Made by a program: the position numbers and the translations under genes. Below, piece after piece: positions 22,534 through 35,863 of a stretch of 64,000 bases of DNA. The notes below the pieces were generated by a model that had not been told where the DNA came from, did not search any database, and saw only the letters and a program-made list of their open reading frames with translations. Source of the DNA: Lycium barbarum (lineage: Eukaryota; Streptophyta; Magnoliopsida; Solanales; Solanaceae); NCBI RefSeq assembly GCF_019175385.1, contig NC_083346.1:54961821-55025820 (forward strand). Reading direction: 5' to 3'. The first letter of the stretch is position 1. Every line of letters begins with the position of its first letter.

Positions 22534-24403
22534 CAGACCATTACGAAAACACGAGAAGAATTACCCAACTCATGATCTCGAATTGGCCGCGGTTATTCAT
22601 GCCTTAAAAATGTGGAGACATTATTTGTATGGTGTGCACGTTGATATCTATATATATCACAAAAGCCTTCAATACATTTTCAAGCAGAAGGAGTTGAACC
22701 TGCGGCAGAGGCGGTGGTTAGAATTGTTAAAAGATTATGATGTGAACATTTTGTACCATCCCGGAAAGGCAAATGTAGTAGTCGACGCGCTTAGCCGCCG
22801 ATCGATAGGAAGTTTATGTGAAGTCTCTCCGGAAAAGAAAGAAATGGTTCGTGAGCTCCATCGACTGGCTAACCTTGGAGTACGTGTAATGAATTTGGGT
22901 GATGCAGGGGTCAGCATCAATGATCCCACAGTTTCATCTTTGAGTATAGAAGTGAAAGAGTGGCAATATGAAGACCCTCAATTGTGTTGTTACAGAGACA
23001 CATCTCAGGGAAAAGAGAAGTCTTCATTTGAAGTTTCTATGGATGGGGTTCTTAGGTACCGAAGCAGGTTATTTGTGCCGGATGTGGCAGAATTGCGCCA
23101 TCGAATATTAGAGGAAGCCCATTATTCCCGGTATTCTATTCATCCAGGTGCAACCAAAATGTACCAAGATCTCAAATTGATATATTAGTGGGATGGCATG
23201 AAGAGAGACATAGGAGAATATGCAGCACAATGCCCAACTTGCCAGCAAGTAAAAGCAGAACATAAAAAGCCAGGAGGCTTATTGCAAGCAATAGAAATAC
23301 CTACTTGGAAATGGGAAGTGATCAACATGGATTTTATTGTGGGATTACCTCGTTCCCGTGGCAAGTATGATTCTATATGGGTGATCGTGGATAGATTGAC
23401 AAAAGTAGCCCATTTTCTCCCAGTTAGGACTACATACTCAGCCGAAGATTATGCGAGATTATATCTCAAGGAAATTGTGAGCCTCCATGGTATTCCATTG
23501 TCTATTATTACTGATAGAGGAGCACAGTTCACGGCCAAGTTTTGGAAGTCTTTTCAAGAGGGTCTAGGTACGCAAATGAAGCTTAGCACAGCATTTCATC
23601 CGCAGACTGATGTACAAGCCGAGCGTACTATTCAGACCTTAGAAGATATGCTACGAGCATGCGTGCTAGATTTCGGTGGAAGTTGGGACGATCACTTACC
23701 GCTAATTGAATTTCCGTATAACAATAGCTATCATTCCAGCATTCAAATGGCTCCATATGAAGCTTTATATGGAAGGAAGTGTAGATCTCCAATTGGATTG
23801 TTTGAAACAGGAGAGGCACAATTGATAGGCCCCGAATTGATTCAACAAGCGGTGGAAAAGGTTAAGGTAATCCGAGATCGATTGCTAACAACCCAAAGCC
23901 GCCAAAAGTCTTATGCAGACAATCGCTGGCGAGATCTAGAATTTCAAGTTGGTGATTGGGTGTTTCTGAAGGTATCATCGATGAAGGGGGTGATGAGATT
24001 TGGCAAGAAAGGGAAGCTAAGCCCTAGATACATCGGACCCTATGAAATCATTAGTAAGTTGGGTCAGGTAGCTTATGAATTAAATTTTCCTTCGGAGCTT
24101 GAATCAGTCCATCAAGTATTTCATGTTTCGATGTTCCGCAAGTGTATTGGAGACCCTACAAGCATAGTTCCGGTTGATGATGTTCAAGTGACAGAACAAC
24201 TAGCATATGAAGAAGTTCCTGTTGCCATTTTAGATAGACAAGTGCGAAGGCTCCGGAATAAGGAAGTAGCTTCAGTCAAAGTTTTATGGCAGAACAAAAA
24301 TCGGGAAGAAATGACTTGGGAGGCGGAAGAGAAGAAGACATCCAAGTACCCCCATTTGTTCCAACCCCCAGAGGAGATTCAAGCTGAGACGTCAACGGTA
24401 TAA
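22534..24403 (+). pseudogene. Element 3 RNase H end, integrase and chromodomain
   Basis: Continues the pol frame after the solo LTR: RNase H tail, H2C2 finger, D,D-E integrase core, GPY motif and chromodomain (EMTWEAEEKKTSKYPHLF). The RNase H catalytic Asp of TDHKS is replaced by Tyr (codon 22655-22657), and the first Trp of the YWWDG motif is a stop (TAG, 23186-23188). From 23198 the integrase is open to its end (about 400 codons), with MDFIVGL, ITDRGAQF and a Gly-to-Val change in the usual TDGQAER. The integrase may be the last part to decay, but nothing suggests it is expressed. Confidence 0.9.
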
Positions 24404-24590
24404 GGTATGTATGCTTTATTTTACACCTTGGGTCGTGTGTGGCCATAGGTATGTTGATATTGTAATGTAGCCCCATGAGGCAATGATATTATGGGTTGTT
24501 GTGACATGTTGGTAGTGCCAAATTACAGGGGAAACTCTGGCAAAATATTTCTAGAGTCCCGGGTGTTTAACATTCGAGGACGAATGTTCC
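24404..24590 (+). other. 3' untranslated region of element 3
   Basis: Short spacer between the chromodomain stop and the polypurine tract. It contains AGGGGAAACTCTGGC plus AAATTTCT-like sequence, similar to the GCTGCC motif found inside the LTRs, and the inverted pair CATTCGAGGACGAATG (24571-24586), which could fold into a 6-7-bp hairpin just before the tract. The same CATTCG...CGAATG pair precedes every polypurine tract here. Confidence 0.6.
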
Positions 24591-24604
24591 AAAGGGGGGA
24601 AGAA
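24591..24604 (+). promoter_or_regulatory. Polypurine tract of element 3
   Basis: AAAGGGGGGAAGAA directly before TGTTACACC. It primes second-strand synthesis and fixes the start of the 3' LTR at 24605. Confidence 0.9.
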
Positions 24605-24789
24605 TGTTACACCTCGGAAAATTTTCCCGTTAGCGTACAGTGAGTAGGCTGACAAAGGACATAGTGTAGGCGATGTTTTGACGAGGGATAAAGTCCCTTA
24701 GATTGGTACTGAGGTGTTAAATAATTGATAAGAAGGTTCCATAAGGATCGGAGATCAAACAAAGTAACAGAAATAAGATTCAGTGAACT

Positions 24790-25025
24790 GATGGGTTATA
24801 CGGTCGATCATACGGACCGTATAATATTATACGACCGTATAATGGACCGTAAAAGAGTCACAGAATGAGGTTGCTGAAAGGATGATTTTACGGTCAATTA
24901 TACGGACCGTATAAAATTATACAGCCCGTATAATGTACCGTCAAGTTGACACAGAAAAGGGTAGTCGCTGGAGCAGTTTTACGGTCAATTATACAGACCG
25001 TATAAATTTATACGGACCGTATAAT
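24790..25025. repeat. ACGG-N-CCGT palindrome array
   Basis: Three direct units of about 90-105 bp, each with TTTTACGGTCAATTATAC, the near-palindrome TACGGACCGTATAA and a trailing GTACCGT/GGACCGT half. Exact ACGGACCGT cores are at 24812, 24902 and 25012. Homologous arrays lie at 27735-28070, 35350-35675 and 41255-41600. Confidence 0.85.
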
Positions 25026-25822
25026 GAAGTCGGGTCAGATTTCAATTTTTAAATAAGGACCCATGTTCATTTTATTTATTTCAGCTTCTCTCTCCACGAC
25101 CCAACCTCTCTCTAGAACCTTCCAAAACACTTCCAATACAAGAATCCAAGTGAAAATCAAGATCAACAACACCCAAATCCATGAAATCAAGAGTGTGAAA
25201 TTCACCAAAGTCCATCTACACCAAGAAATTGCAAAGGAAGTGAAGTAGGGTTTTTAGTATAAAAGAGTATTGCTACTCAAGACTTGTTCAACCATCATCT
25301 AAGGTAAGTTTCATGACCATCTCATGTTGTTTAAGGTATTGGAAGGTTAAAATGCTTGAGTTATAGAAAGGCATAGCAAATAGGTCATAAAGGGGTAAAT
25401 AGTGCAAGTGGTTGAATGGTAATTGGATTGAATAATGAATGTTGATGTGTTGTTATTATGAATATGTTATAAACGATGTTTATATCATGAAACAAGTATT
25501 AGATGCGCGAAAACACAATAATGAGTTATAAGGATAAATGTGGGAAAATTGGAGAAAAATGGTGGAATGTGGTAAATATATATATATGATGGTTGTTGAA
25601 AGCAATATTGAGGATGCTGTTGTGAATGTTGGGAGTTGATATAGATTTTGGGAAAGTAGTATAGATAAAGGAAGTGCTGCCCAATTTTCTCTAGAAATAG
25701 TGACGCATTCCCTTAGTCGATTGACTAACGTCTACGCGAATTCTCTCTTGAAGGTAACAACGTGACGTTAAAGGAGAGCAAGTGAACGATAGCTTAGATA
25801 AACGACAAAGGTATGTGAGGCT

Positions 25823-25827
25823 AGTCC
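25823..25827. repeat. Target-site duplication of element 2, left copy
   Basis: AGTCC, repeated exactly at 35859-35863. Confidence 0.9.
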
Positions 25828-28261
25828 TGTCACGACCCGGCTAGGGGCCGCGACGGGTACCCGGGGCTAACCACCGAGCACCGCTCTTCTTAATACTCAA
25901 TTACTCATTAAATACTTCTTTCAGAATTTATAGACGAAACATGTGAAAATCATACTTTACAAGAAACATACTTGCTTTACATACATTTGCCATACGGCTA
26001 TCAAGATAGTATATACATATAGTAATATCTTGTGGAACCATCTAACCCACACTGCGCATCTACGAGCCTCTACTGACGTGCTATACAATGTACGGAACAA
26101 GACTCCGTCATGCCCCAAAATGGATATATATATATGTACGTATACACAAAAGAAATCACAAGCACCTCCGAACAATGGAGTGCTCTCAACAGCTAACTGC
26201 CCCTATGGCTCTGGATCTAGCTCGTCTCCCTGTCTACCTGTGGGCATGAACACAGTGTCCAAAAACAAAGGACGTCAGTACGAACATTGTACTGAGTATA
26301 AAAGGCATAAATAATGAAGAGAGAAACAATAGCTACCTAATGAACATCAAAGTGAACATGTGAAGCTGAATCATAATCATAGGAAGGATGATGCATGTTG
26401 TCTTACTCATACTCTTTATCATATCATGTATACATATCATGCAAGCTGCCCGTCCATGTCGGAACGGTGTGATCACCAATAATATAAGCCCGCGTCCAGG
26501 CCTCCCGCGTCCGGGGTACCATCTCATGCCACCCACTAGTGGTGTCTGCCCATGCCCAAGAGGGTCATGGTGTATCCGTGTAGCCGCCCGCCGAAGCGGT
26601 GTCTGCCTGGCCAACTAGGCGCGGTGTAAATGCAATCATGACATGCTTAACATAAAATACTTATCATCATATACTTTTAAAAACATGCTTATCTTATCAT
26701 AATACATGCGCTTGCTCATGATCATTTGTACTCTACCGGGGTGACGTAAGGTCGTGATCCCCCGATCTCTTTATGGAGCAATTTCTGACATTCTGCCTCA
26801 CCTCGAAAGAATTAGTACATGAGGTGAGTGTAGACAATGAGGACATAATCATCGCTTTAGCATTATCATATCATATCTATTAGCACATAGAAAGAAGGGG
26901 ATTTTTATGCTATGGGATTCATGCCATTTGAAGAAAGGGACTAGCCTCACATACCTTGGTCGCTTAGCTAGAATATCGTTCACTTGCTCTTCTGCAATGT
27001 CGCGTCGTTACCTTCATAAGGGAATTCGAATTATCGTTAGTTAGTGGGCTATAAGAACGCGTCGCTATTTTCTAAAGAAAATTGGGCAGCACTTCCTTTG
27101 TTTATTCTACTTTTCCCATCGTCTATATCAATTCCCAACATTCACAATAATACCCACAACATTACCACCAACAACCATCATTCATATCGACTCATCACAT
27201 TTCACCATTTTCCTCCAATTTTTCCATAATTTCCTACCTAGCTTATCATCGTGTTTTCACACCTTTAATACTTATTTCATGGTAAAATCATCATTTCTAG
27301 CATATTCATAACCTTAACACTTCAACTTATATGATTCAATTCCATCATCACTCAATGCTGGCACTATTCACCCATTTTTCTATGTCTTCCTACAATTCAA
27401 GCTTTTCCTATGTTTCTAACACTTAAATAACTTAATAAGGTCATGAAACATACCTTGGATGGTGATTGAACAACCCTGGAGTTGAAATGCTTCGCTCCAA
27501 CAAAACCCTAGGTCCTCCTTCTAGGAATTTCTTGACTCAAATAATCCCTTTTGATGTGTTCTTGCACTAGGTTATCGTGAATTGATGAATTTGATCTTAG
27601 ATTTCTACTGGTGTTCTTGGTTTGGGAGAGTGTAGAATATTCTAGAGAGAGAGAGGATCGTGTAGTAGAAAGTGGGAATGAAGAAAATGAGACTTGGATC
27701 ATATTTTATAAAATTCAACTTCAGTCCCGATGTCATTATACGGTTCGTTATACGGTCCGTATAAATTTATACGGTCCGTATAACTGGCCGTAAAATGGAC
27801 CCAGAGATCACCCCTTTCTGTAACCATTTGACGATCCATTTGACGGGCCGTATAATCGTTATACGGTCTGTATAATTCACCGTAAAATTGACCTTCTTTC
27901 AACCTCATTCTGTGACACTTTGACGATTCATTTTACGGACCGTCAAACCGTTATACGGTCCGTATAGTACACCGTAAAACTCCCCTTCAGCCAACCTCTT
28001 CTGTGACACTTCTACGGTCCGTATAATGGACCGTAAAACACTTTTACGGTCCATATAATGGACCGTATACTCCCAGTTCACTGAAGCTTATTTTCTTGAC
28101 TTGGTCTCATTTCCGATCCTTATGGAACCTTCGTAAAAGTTGTTCAACTCCTCGATACCAATCTACGGGACCTTATTACTTGCCTTCAAAATGCCACACA
28201 CATATTTTATCCTTATTAGCCTATTTTGCACATGCTAACGGAAAATTTCTGGGGTGTAACA
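25828..28261 (-). repeat. 3' LTR of element 2
   Basis: 2434 bp from tgtcacgacccgg to ggggtgtaaca. Includes the conserved module (about 26225-26310), GTATGT reversed at 26949-26954, the GCTGCC motif near 27086 and a palindrome array at 27735-28070. It keeps a 18-bp ACGGTCCGT-containing stretch that is missing from the 5' LTR. Confidence 0.93.
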
Positions 28262-28276
28262 TTCTTCCCCCCTTTT
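28262..28276 (-). promoter_or_regulatory. Polypurine tract of element 2
   Basis: The minus strand reads AAAAGGGGGGAAGAA immediately before the 3' LTR. Confidence 0.9.
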
Positions 28277-28464
28277 GGAACATTCGTCCTCGAATGTTAA
28301 ATACTCGAGATTCTACAGAAATTTCGCCAGAGTTTCCTCTGTAATCTGGCACTATTAACCTGTCACAGCAACCCATAATATCATTTCCCCACATGGCCAT
28401 ATTACAATATCAATACATCTATGGTCACACACGACCAACATCATAGAAATAAAGCGTACATACC

Positions 28465-31400
28465 TCAATTCATCGTTGCTTCATGTCTAGTCTCTTCTGG
28501 GATTTGAAACAATTGGGGGTACTTGGACTTCATCTTTTCTTCCGCTTCCCAAGTCATTTCTTCTCGATTATTGCTCCGCCATAGAACTTTGACTGATGCT
28601 ACCTCTTTGTTCCGAAGCCTTCTCACTTGTCTGTCTAGAATAGCAATAGGTACCTCTTCGTATGTTAGCTTTTCTGTCACTTGCACATCTTCTACCAGAA
28701 CAATCCTTGTGGGGTCCCCAATACACTTGCGGAGCATCTAAACATGAAATACTGAATGAACTGATTCAAGCTCCGAAGGCAATTTCAATTCATAAGCTAC
28801 TTGACCCACTTTACGAACGATTTCATAGGGTCCGATATACCTGGGACTTAGTTTCCCTTTCTTGCCAAATCTCATCACTCCCTTCATCGGCGACACTTTC
28901 AAAAACACCCAATCACCAATTTGAAATTCCAGGTCTCGTCGGCGATTGTCTGCATAAGACTTTTGGCGACTGTGGGCTGTTAGCAATCGATCCCGAATAA
29001 TCTTGACCTTTTCGACCGCTTGTTGAATCAGGTCGAGACCTATTAATTGTGATTCTCCTATTTCAAACCAGCCAACTGGAGATCTGCATTTTCTTCCGTA
29101 CAAAGCTTCATATGGAGCCATTTGAATACCGGAATGGTAGCTATTGTTGTAAGCAAACTCAATGAGGGGTAGATGCTCATCCCAACTACCACCATAATCC
29201 ATCACACATGCTCGTAGCATATCTTCCAGGGTCTGAATAGTACGCTCGGCCTGCCCGTCGGTCTGTGGGTGAAATGCCATACTAAATTTGATTTGGGTAC
29301 CGAGGCCCTCTTGAAAAGACTTCCAAAACTTGGCTGTGAACTGTGCTCCTCTGTCCGTAATAATGGCTAAAGGAATTTCATGGAGTCGCACAATTTCTTT
29401 TAGATATAACCGGGCATAATCTTCCGCCGAGTACGTAGTTCTGACTGGGAGGAAATGAGATGATTTCGTGAGCCTGTCCACGATCACCCATATAGAATCA
29501 TACTTCCCTCGTGAACGGGGTAATCCTACAACAAAATCCATATTGATGGTTTCCCATTTCCACATAGGGATTTCCATGGCTTGTAACAACCCTCCTGGCT
29601 TCTGATGTTCTTCTTTTACCTGCTGGCAATTTGGACATTGCGCTACAAATTCTGCTACATCCCTCTTCATGCCATCCCACCAGTATATTAGTTTGAGGTC
29701 ATGATACATCTTAGTTGCACCTGGATGGATAGAATACCGGGAATGATGTGCTTCCTCTAAGATCCGTTGGCGCAAATTTGCCACATCCGGCACACATAAC
29801 CTGCCTTGATATCGTAGAACTCCATCCATGGAAACTTTAAATGGAGACTTTTCCTTCTCACAAGATAGGTCTCGGTAACGGCTTGGTTGAGAATCTTCAT
29901 ATTGTCGTTCCTTCACTTCTGCATTTAAAGATGAAACTGTGGGGTCATTAATGCTGATACTTGCTTTACTCGAATCGATTGCACGCACTCCAAGTTTGGC
30001 TAATCGATAAAGCTCACGGACCATTTCTTCCTTGTCTGAGGGAATTCCACATAAACTACCCATCGATCGACGGTTAAGCGTGTCGGCTACCACATTTGCT
30101 TTTCCGGGGTGGTACAGGATATTTACATCATAGTCCTTCAACAATTCTAACCACCGTCTCTGTCGCAGATTCAACTCCTTCTGCTTAAAGATGTGTTGGA
30201 GACTCTTGTGATCTGTATATATATCGACGTGCACTCCATACAAGTAATGCCTCCATATTTTCAAAGCAAGAATAACTGCAGCCAATTCAAGATCATGAGT
30301 TGGGTAATTCTGTTCATGCTTACGCAGTTGTCTCGAGGCATATGCAATAACCTTGCCATGCTGCATTAATACACATCCTAATCCCTTGCCGGAAGCATCA
30401 CAATATACCACATAGCCATCTAGTCCTTCGGGAAGTGTTAACACTGGGGTGGAAGTCAACCTGCCTTTCAATTCTTGGAAACTGCGCTCACAAGCGTCGT
30501 TCCATTGAAATTTTGCCGACTTTTGAGTTAACTTCGTCAAGGGGGCTGAAATGGAGGAAAACCCCTCTACGAATCTCCTATAGTAGCCAAACCCAGGAAA
30601 CTACGAACTTCTGTCGGTGTCGTAGGCCTTGGCCAAGTCTTCACAGCCTCAATTTTCTGAGTGTCGACTCGGATGCCATCACCTGAAATAATATGGCCTA
30701 AAAATGCCACAGATTTAAGCCAAAACTCGCACTTTTAGAACTTTGCATATAAATCTCGGGCTCGGAGAACGCCAAGGATAATCCTTAAATGATCTGCATG
30801 TTCTGATTCTGTGCGAGAATATACCAAGATGTCATCGATGAATACTATCACGAAGAGATCCAAAAATGGTCTGAACACATTATTCATCAAGTTCATGAAC
30901 ACTGCCGGGGCATTCGTTAACCCGAACGACATTACTCGGAACTTATAATGGCCATATCTCGTCCTGAAGGCAGTCTTGGGGATATCTGCTTCCCTGATTC
31001 TCACCTGATGATAACCCGATCGCAAATCTATCTTGGAGAACCATTTAGCGTCTATCAATTGATCAAAAAAATCATCAATTCTGGGAAGAGGGTATCTATT
31101 CTTTACTGTCACCTTATTCAATTGCCTATAGTCGATACACATTCGCAGAGATCCATCTTTCTTCTTTACGAACAAGACTGGTGCTCCGCATGGCGATGAA
31201 CTAGGCCTTATAAACCCTTTCTCGAGTAGATCCTTCAACTGTACCTTTAATTCCTTCAACTCTGCTGGTGCCATTCGGTATGGAGGAATAGAAATAGGCT
31301 CGGTGTCAGGTGATACATCGATAGCGAAATCAATCTCCCTTTCTGGAGGAAGACCTGGGAGTTCATCTGGGAATACGTCTGGAAATTCGTTTACCACCGG

Positions 31401-33236
31401 AACTGTTTGAAAAGTTGGCGGCTCTGCCTCGATATCATGAACTCGAACTAGATGAGAAATGTAACCCTTTGCTATCATCTTCCTCGCCTTAAGGTAGGAA
31501 ATAAACCTACCCTTTGGGGATGCAGTGTTACCTTTCCATTCAAGTACGGGTTCTCCCGGAAATTGGAATAGGACCACTTTCGTCCGGCAATCAACATTAG
31601 CATAGCATGACGCCAACCAGTCCATACCCATAATTACATTCAAATCGACCATTTCTAGCACAATCAAATCGGCTCTAGTCTGGCGGTCACACATAACAAC
31701 GACACAATTTTTGTATACTTGTTTTGCTATCACGGGTTCACCAACCGGAGTAAGTACCTCAAAGGGCTTAATTAACTCAGGCCTCGCCCCAATGCAACCA
31801 GCAACATACGGAGTAATATAAGAGAAAGTAGATCCTGGATCAATCAAGGCATACACGTCACGGGAAAATATAGTCAATGTACCTGTGACAACATTTGGGG
31901 AGGACTCAAGATCCTGTCGCCCGGCTAAAGCATATACGCGGGGCTGAACAGCACCTGAAGTGGATACTCCCCCTCTACCTCTGCCTCTACCTGCTGTAGT
32001 CTGAGAAGTCTGTGATGTCGGGCGTGCTGAAGAAGAAGCCACTGCTGAACCTGTGGGCTGAGTCCCCGCTCTGCCTCTCGCGGAAGGACAATCTCTCATA
32101 AGGTGACCAACCTGCCCGCAGGCGTAACATGCATCTGAACCCTGACGACACTGCCCGGAATGCAATTTACCGCACTGACTGCACCGCGGTACTAGAGGTC
32201 TCCGCTGACTGAAATCTCCCCTGAACTGGGAATCTGAGGCTCTCGAACTCTAGCCCTGTCCTGGCTGAAAAGAACGATCAACCCTACTATCTGGGAACCT
32301 AGAAGGGGCACTGGTCGCTGACTGACCTGAGTGCCTAGAATGCATCTGCCTCGACCCCCCTCTATATTCGCTACTTGCTCCCATCGATCTAGCCCTTTTT
32401 CCTTGTCTCCTGTCACTGTCATAATCACTCCTCTGTAATTGTCGTCGTTCCTCAAGATTCTGTGCATGGGCCTGTATTCGGGAAATATCCATCCCATCTT
32501 ATAAAGAGGCCGTCAAGCATTCTCTGAACAAATGTGGCCCCAAACCACTCACGAATCTGTGCACACGATCGCCCATATCGGCTACCATACTCGGAGCATA
32601 CCTGGCCAGAGAATTGAATTGCATACTATACTCTCGGGCACTCATGTTCCCTTGTTTCAAATTCAGGAAGTTGTCCGCTCTAGCTCGGCGAGTCTCGGGT
32701 GGCAAGTAATGACGAACAAAAGCATCCGCAAATTATTGCCAAACCGGAGGGGGTGCATTTTCTCCCCTTGATGCCATCCAGTTGTTATACCATAGCACCG
32801 CCACATCGTGGAGTCTATAAGAAGCCAACTCTACGGATTCTGTCTCGGAAGCATGAATAATCTTTAGGGTTCTTATCATATCATCAATAAAGTTTTGCGG
32901 GTCTTCATCCGGCTTAGACCCAAAGAACTCCGGGGGATTTAGAGTCATGAAATCACGGGCTTTTGTACTAGCTGAACAATCACTCGGGCCCGCACTTTGT
33001 CGTTGTGCCTGGGCGGCAACCAACTGAGTCAATAAGTGTATAGCCTCGGTCACTTGTTGACCCGAAGCAACTGGTGGAGGAACCGGAGCCGAGGCTCCTC
33101 CTTGCCCTTCTACATTAGGCAATGCCTCATTTTGGGATTCACCCTGTTCCACATTCGCCGGAGGCTCTCTTTCTGCTCGTTTCTGTGTCGTAGCTTTGCC
33201 CTTCTGGGCAGCTGTAGCTTTCTCCTTTGGCGGCAT
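28465..33236 (-). pseudogene. Gag-Pol of element 2, inactivated
   Basis: Starts at 33236 (M-P-P-K-E-K) and covers the same domain order as element 1: Gag, CPHC-like and CCHC knuckles ([14 protein letters not shown]), DPGST protease, FIDD reverse transcriptase, RNase H with TDHKS, H2C2 finger, D,D35E integrase, GPY motif and chromodomain. Stops lie at 32733-32735, 32499-32501, 32250-32252 (all in gag), 30735-30737 (after reverse transcriptase) and 28738-28740 (before the chromodomain). A 4-bp loss near 30586 in the GLAGYY motif shifts the frame. At least two stops fit a C-to-T change from a Gln codon. Catalytic residues are intact, so decay followed insertion, or the RNA was mobilised by a relative's proteins. 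Confidence 0.92.
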
Positions 33237-33423
33237 TCTGAAATCATAACGCACTTTTAGAAGAGAATAAAATCCTACACACGGCTCTATCGCACGATCT
33301 CTGAAAAGAAAGATGGTCATTTTCCTAAATGCCCTGTAGCCTCCTGTTATTGATGCGGCGCGCTACACACCATAAACAAGACTCTACTGGACACGGCTCG
33401 TAGACACTTCCTAGGACTGAACT
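33237..33423 (-). other. Untranslated leader of element 2 with GCGCGC-loop hairpin
   Basis: Contains the 17-mer AGATCGTGCGATAGAGC (33284-33300) and a hairpin at 33345-33378: TGTT(T)AT/ATAACA outer stem, GGTGTG/CGCATC inner stem, and the 8-nt loop TAGCGCGC whose last six bases are the palindrome GCGCGC (33358-33363). The family-I elements have TTGTGCAC at the same place. Confidence 0.6.
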
Positions 33424-33435
33424 GCTCTGATACCA
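33424..33435 (-). promoter_or_regulatory. Primer-binding site, initiator tRNA-Met, element 2
   Basis: TGGTATCAGAGC on the minus strand, four bases from the LTR end at 33440. Confidence 0.95.
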
Positions 33436-33439
33436 CTTT

Positions 33440-35858
33440 TGTCACGACCCGGCTAGGGGCCGCGACGGGTACCCGGGGCTAACCACCGAGCACCGCTCTT
33501 CTTAATACTCAATTACTCATTAAATACTTCTTTCAGAATTTATAGACGAAACATGTGAAAATCATACTTTACAAGAAACATACTTGCTTTACAAACATTT
33601 GCCATACGGCTATCATGATAGTATATACATATAGTAATATCTTGTGGAACCATCTAACCCACACTGCGCATCTACGAGCCTCTACTGACGTGCTATACAA
33701 TGGACGGAACAAGACTCCGTCATGCCCCAAAATGGATATATATATATATGTACGTATACACAAAAGAAATCACAAGTACCTCCGAACAATGGAGTGCTCT
33801 CAACAGCTAACTGCCCCTATGGCTCTGGATCTAGCTCGTCTCCCTGTCTACCTGTGGGCATGAACACATCGTCCAAAAAAACGGACGTCAGTACGAACAT
33901 TGTACTGAGTATAAGAGGCATAAATAATGAAGAGAGAAACAATAGCAACCTAATGAACATCAAAGTGAACATGTGAAGCTGAATCATAATCATAGGAAGG
34001 ATGATGCATGCTGTCTTACTCATACTCTTTATCATATCATGAATACATATCATGCAAGCTGCCCGTCCATGTCGGAACGGTGTGATCACCAATAATATAA
34101 GCCCGCGTCCAGGCCTCCCGCGTCCGGGGTACCATCTCATGCCGCCCACTAGTGGTGTCTGCCCATGCCCAAGAGGGTCATGGTGTATCCGTGTAGCCGC
34201 CCGCCGAAGCGGTGTCTGCCCGGCCAACTAGGCGCGGTGTAAATGCAATCATGACATGCTTAACATAAAATACTTATCATCATATACTTTTAAAAACATG
34301 CTTATCTTATCATAATACATGTGCAAGCTCATGATCATTTGTACTCTACCGGGGTGACGTAAGGTCGTGATCCCCCGATCTCTTTATGGAGCAATTTCTG
34401 ACATTCTGCCTCACCTCAAAAGAATTAGTACATGAGGTGAGTGTAGACAATGAGGACATAATCATCGCTTTAGCATTATCATATCATATCTATTAGCTCA
34501 TGGAAAGAAGGGGATTTTTATGCTATGGGATTCATGCCTTTTGAAGAAAGGGACTAGCCTCACATACCTTGGTCGCTTAGCTAGAATATCGTTCACTTGC
34601 TCTTCTGCAATGTCGCGTCGTTACCTTCACAAGGGAATTCGAATTATCGTTAGTTAGTGGGCTATAAGAACGCGTCGCTATTTTCTAAAGAAAATTGGGC
34701 AGCACTTTCTTTGTTTATTCTACTTTTCCCATCGTCTATATCAATTCCCAACATTCACAATAATACCCACAACATTACCACCAACAACCATCATTCATAT
34801 CGACTCATCACATTTCACCATTTTCCTCCATTTTTTCCATAATTTCCTACCTAGCTTATCATCGTGTTTTCACACCTTTAATACTTATTTCATGGTAAAA
34901 TCATCATTTCTAGCATATTCATAACCTTAACACTTCAACTTATATGATTCAATTCCATCATCACTCAATGGTGGCACTATTCACCCATTTTTCTATGTCT
35001 TCCTACAATTCAAGCTTTTCCTACGTTTCTAACACTTAAATAACTTAATAAGGTCATGAAACATACCTTGGATGGTGATTGAACAACCCTTGAGTTGAAA
35101 TGTTTCGCTCCAACAAAACCCTAGGTCCTCCTTCTAGGAATTTCTTAACTCAAATAATCCCTTTTGATGTGTTCTTGCACTAGGTTATGGTTAATTGATG
35201 AATTTGATCTTAGATTTCTACTGGTGTTCTTGGTTTGGGAGAGTGTAGAATATTCTAGAGAGAGAGAGAGGATCGTGTAGTAGAAAATGGGAATGAATAA
35301 AATGAGACTTGGATCATATTTTATAAAATTCAACTTCAGTCCCGATGTCATTATACGGTTCGTTATACGGTCCGTATAACTGGCCGTAAAATGGACCCAG
35401 AGATCACCCCTTTCTGTAACCATTTGATGATCCATTTGACGGGCCGTATAATCGTTATACGGTCCGTATAATTCACCGTAAAATCGACCTTCTTTCAACC
35501 TCATTCTGTGACACTTTGACGATTCATTTTACGGACCGTCAAACCGTTATACGGTCCGTATAGTACACCGTAAAACTCACCCTTCAGCCAGCCTCTTCTG
35601 TGACACTTCTACGGTCCGTATAATGGACCATAAAACACTTTTACGGTCCGTATAATGGACCGTATACTCCCAGTTCACTGAAGCTTATTTTCTTGACTTG
35701 GTCTCATTTCCAATCCATATGGAACCTTCGTAAAAGTTGTTCAACTCCTCGATACCAATCTACGGGACCTTATTACTTGCCTTCAAAATGCCACACACAT
35801 ATTTTATCCTTATTAGCCTATTTTGCACATGCTAACGGAAAATTTCCGGGGTGTAACA
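33440..35858 (-). repeat. 5' LTR of element 2
   Basis: 2419 bp, the partner of 25828-28261. An 18-bp stretch of the palindrome array is absent (near 35365), and several ACGG-CCGT cores differ between the two LTRs. Confidence 0.93.
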
Positions 35859-35863
35859 AGTCC
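35859..35863. repeat. Target-site duplication of element 2, right copy
   Basis: AGTCC, identical to 25823-25827. Confidence 0.9.

Larger units (their letters stand above)
24605..25827 (+). repeat. 3' LTR of element 3, first part
   Basis: Starts TGTTACACCTCGG and is interrupted at 25828 by element 2, which entered a few bases after the GTATGT motif (25811-25816). The LTR resumes at 35864. Same subtype as the element 2 LTRs. Contains three copies of a palindromic cassette (24790-25025) and the GCTGCC motif near 25674. Confidence 0.88.
25828..35858 (-). mobile_element. Complete but mutated family-II chromovirus (element 2)
   Basis: 10,031 bp with LTRs of 2434 and 2419 bp, primer site, polypurine tract and a perfect AGTCC target duplication. 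The LTRs differ at roughly 40-45 sites by eye (about 2%) plus an 18-bp indel in the palindrome array, so it is clearly older than element 1. Its gag-pol frame carries five stops and one 4-bp loss. It is nested in the 3' LTR of element 3 in the opposite orientation and at a homologous sequence (family-II LTR into family-II LTR). Confidence 0.95.
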
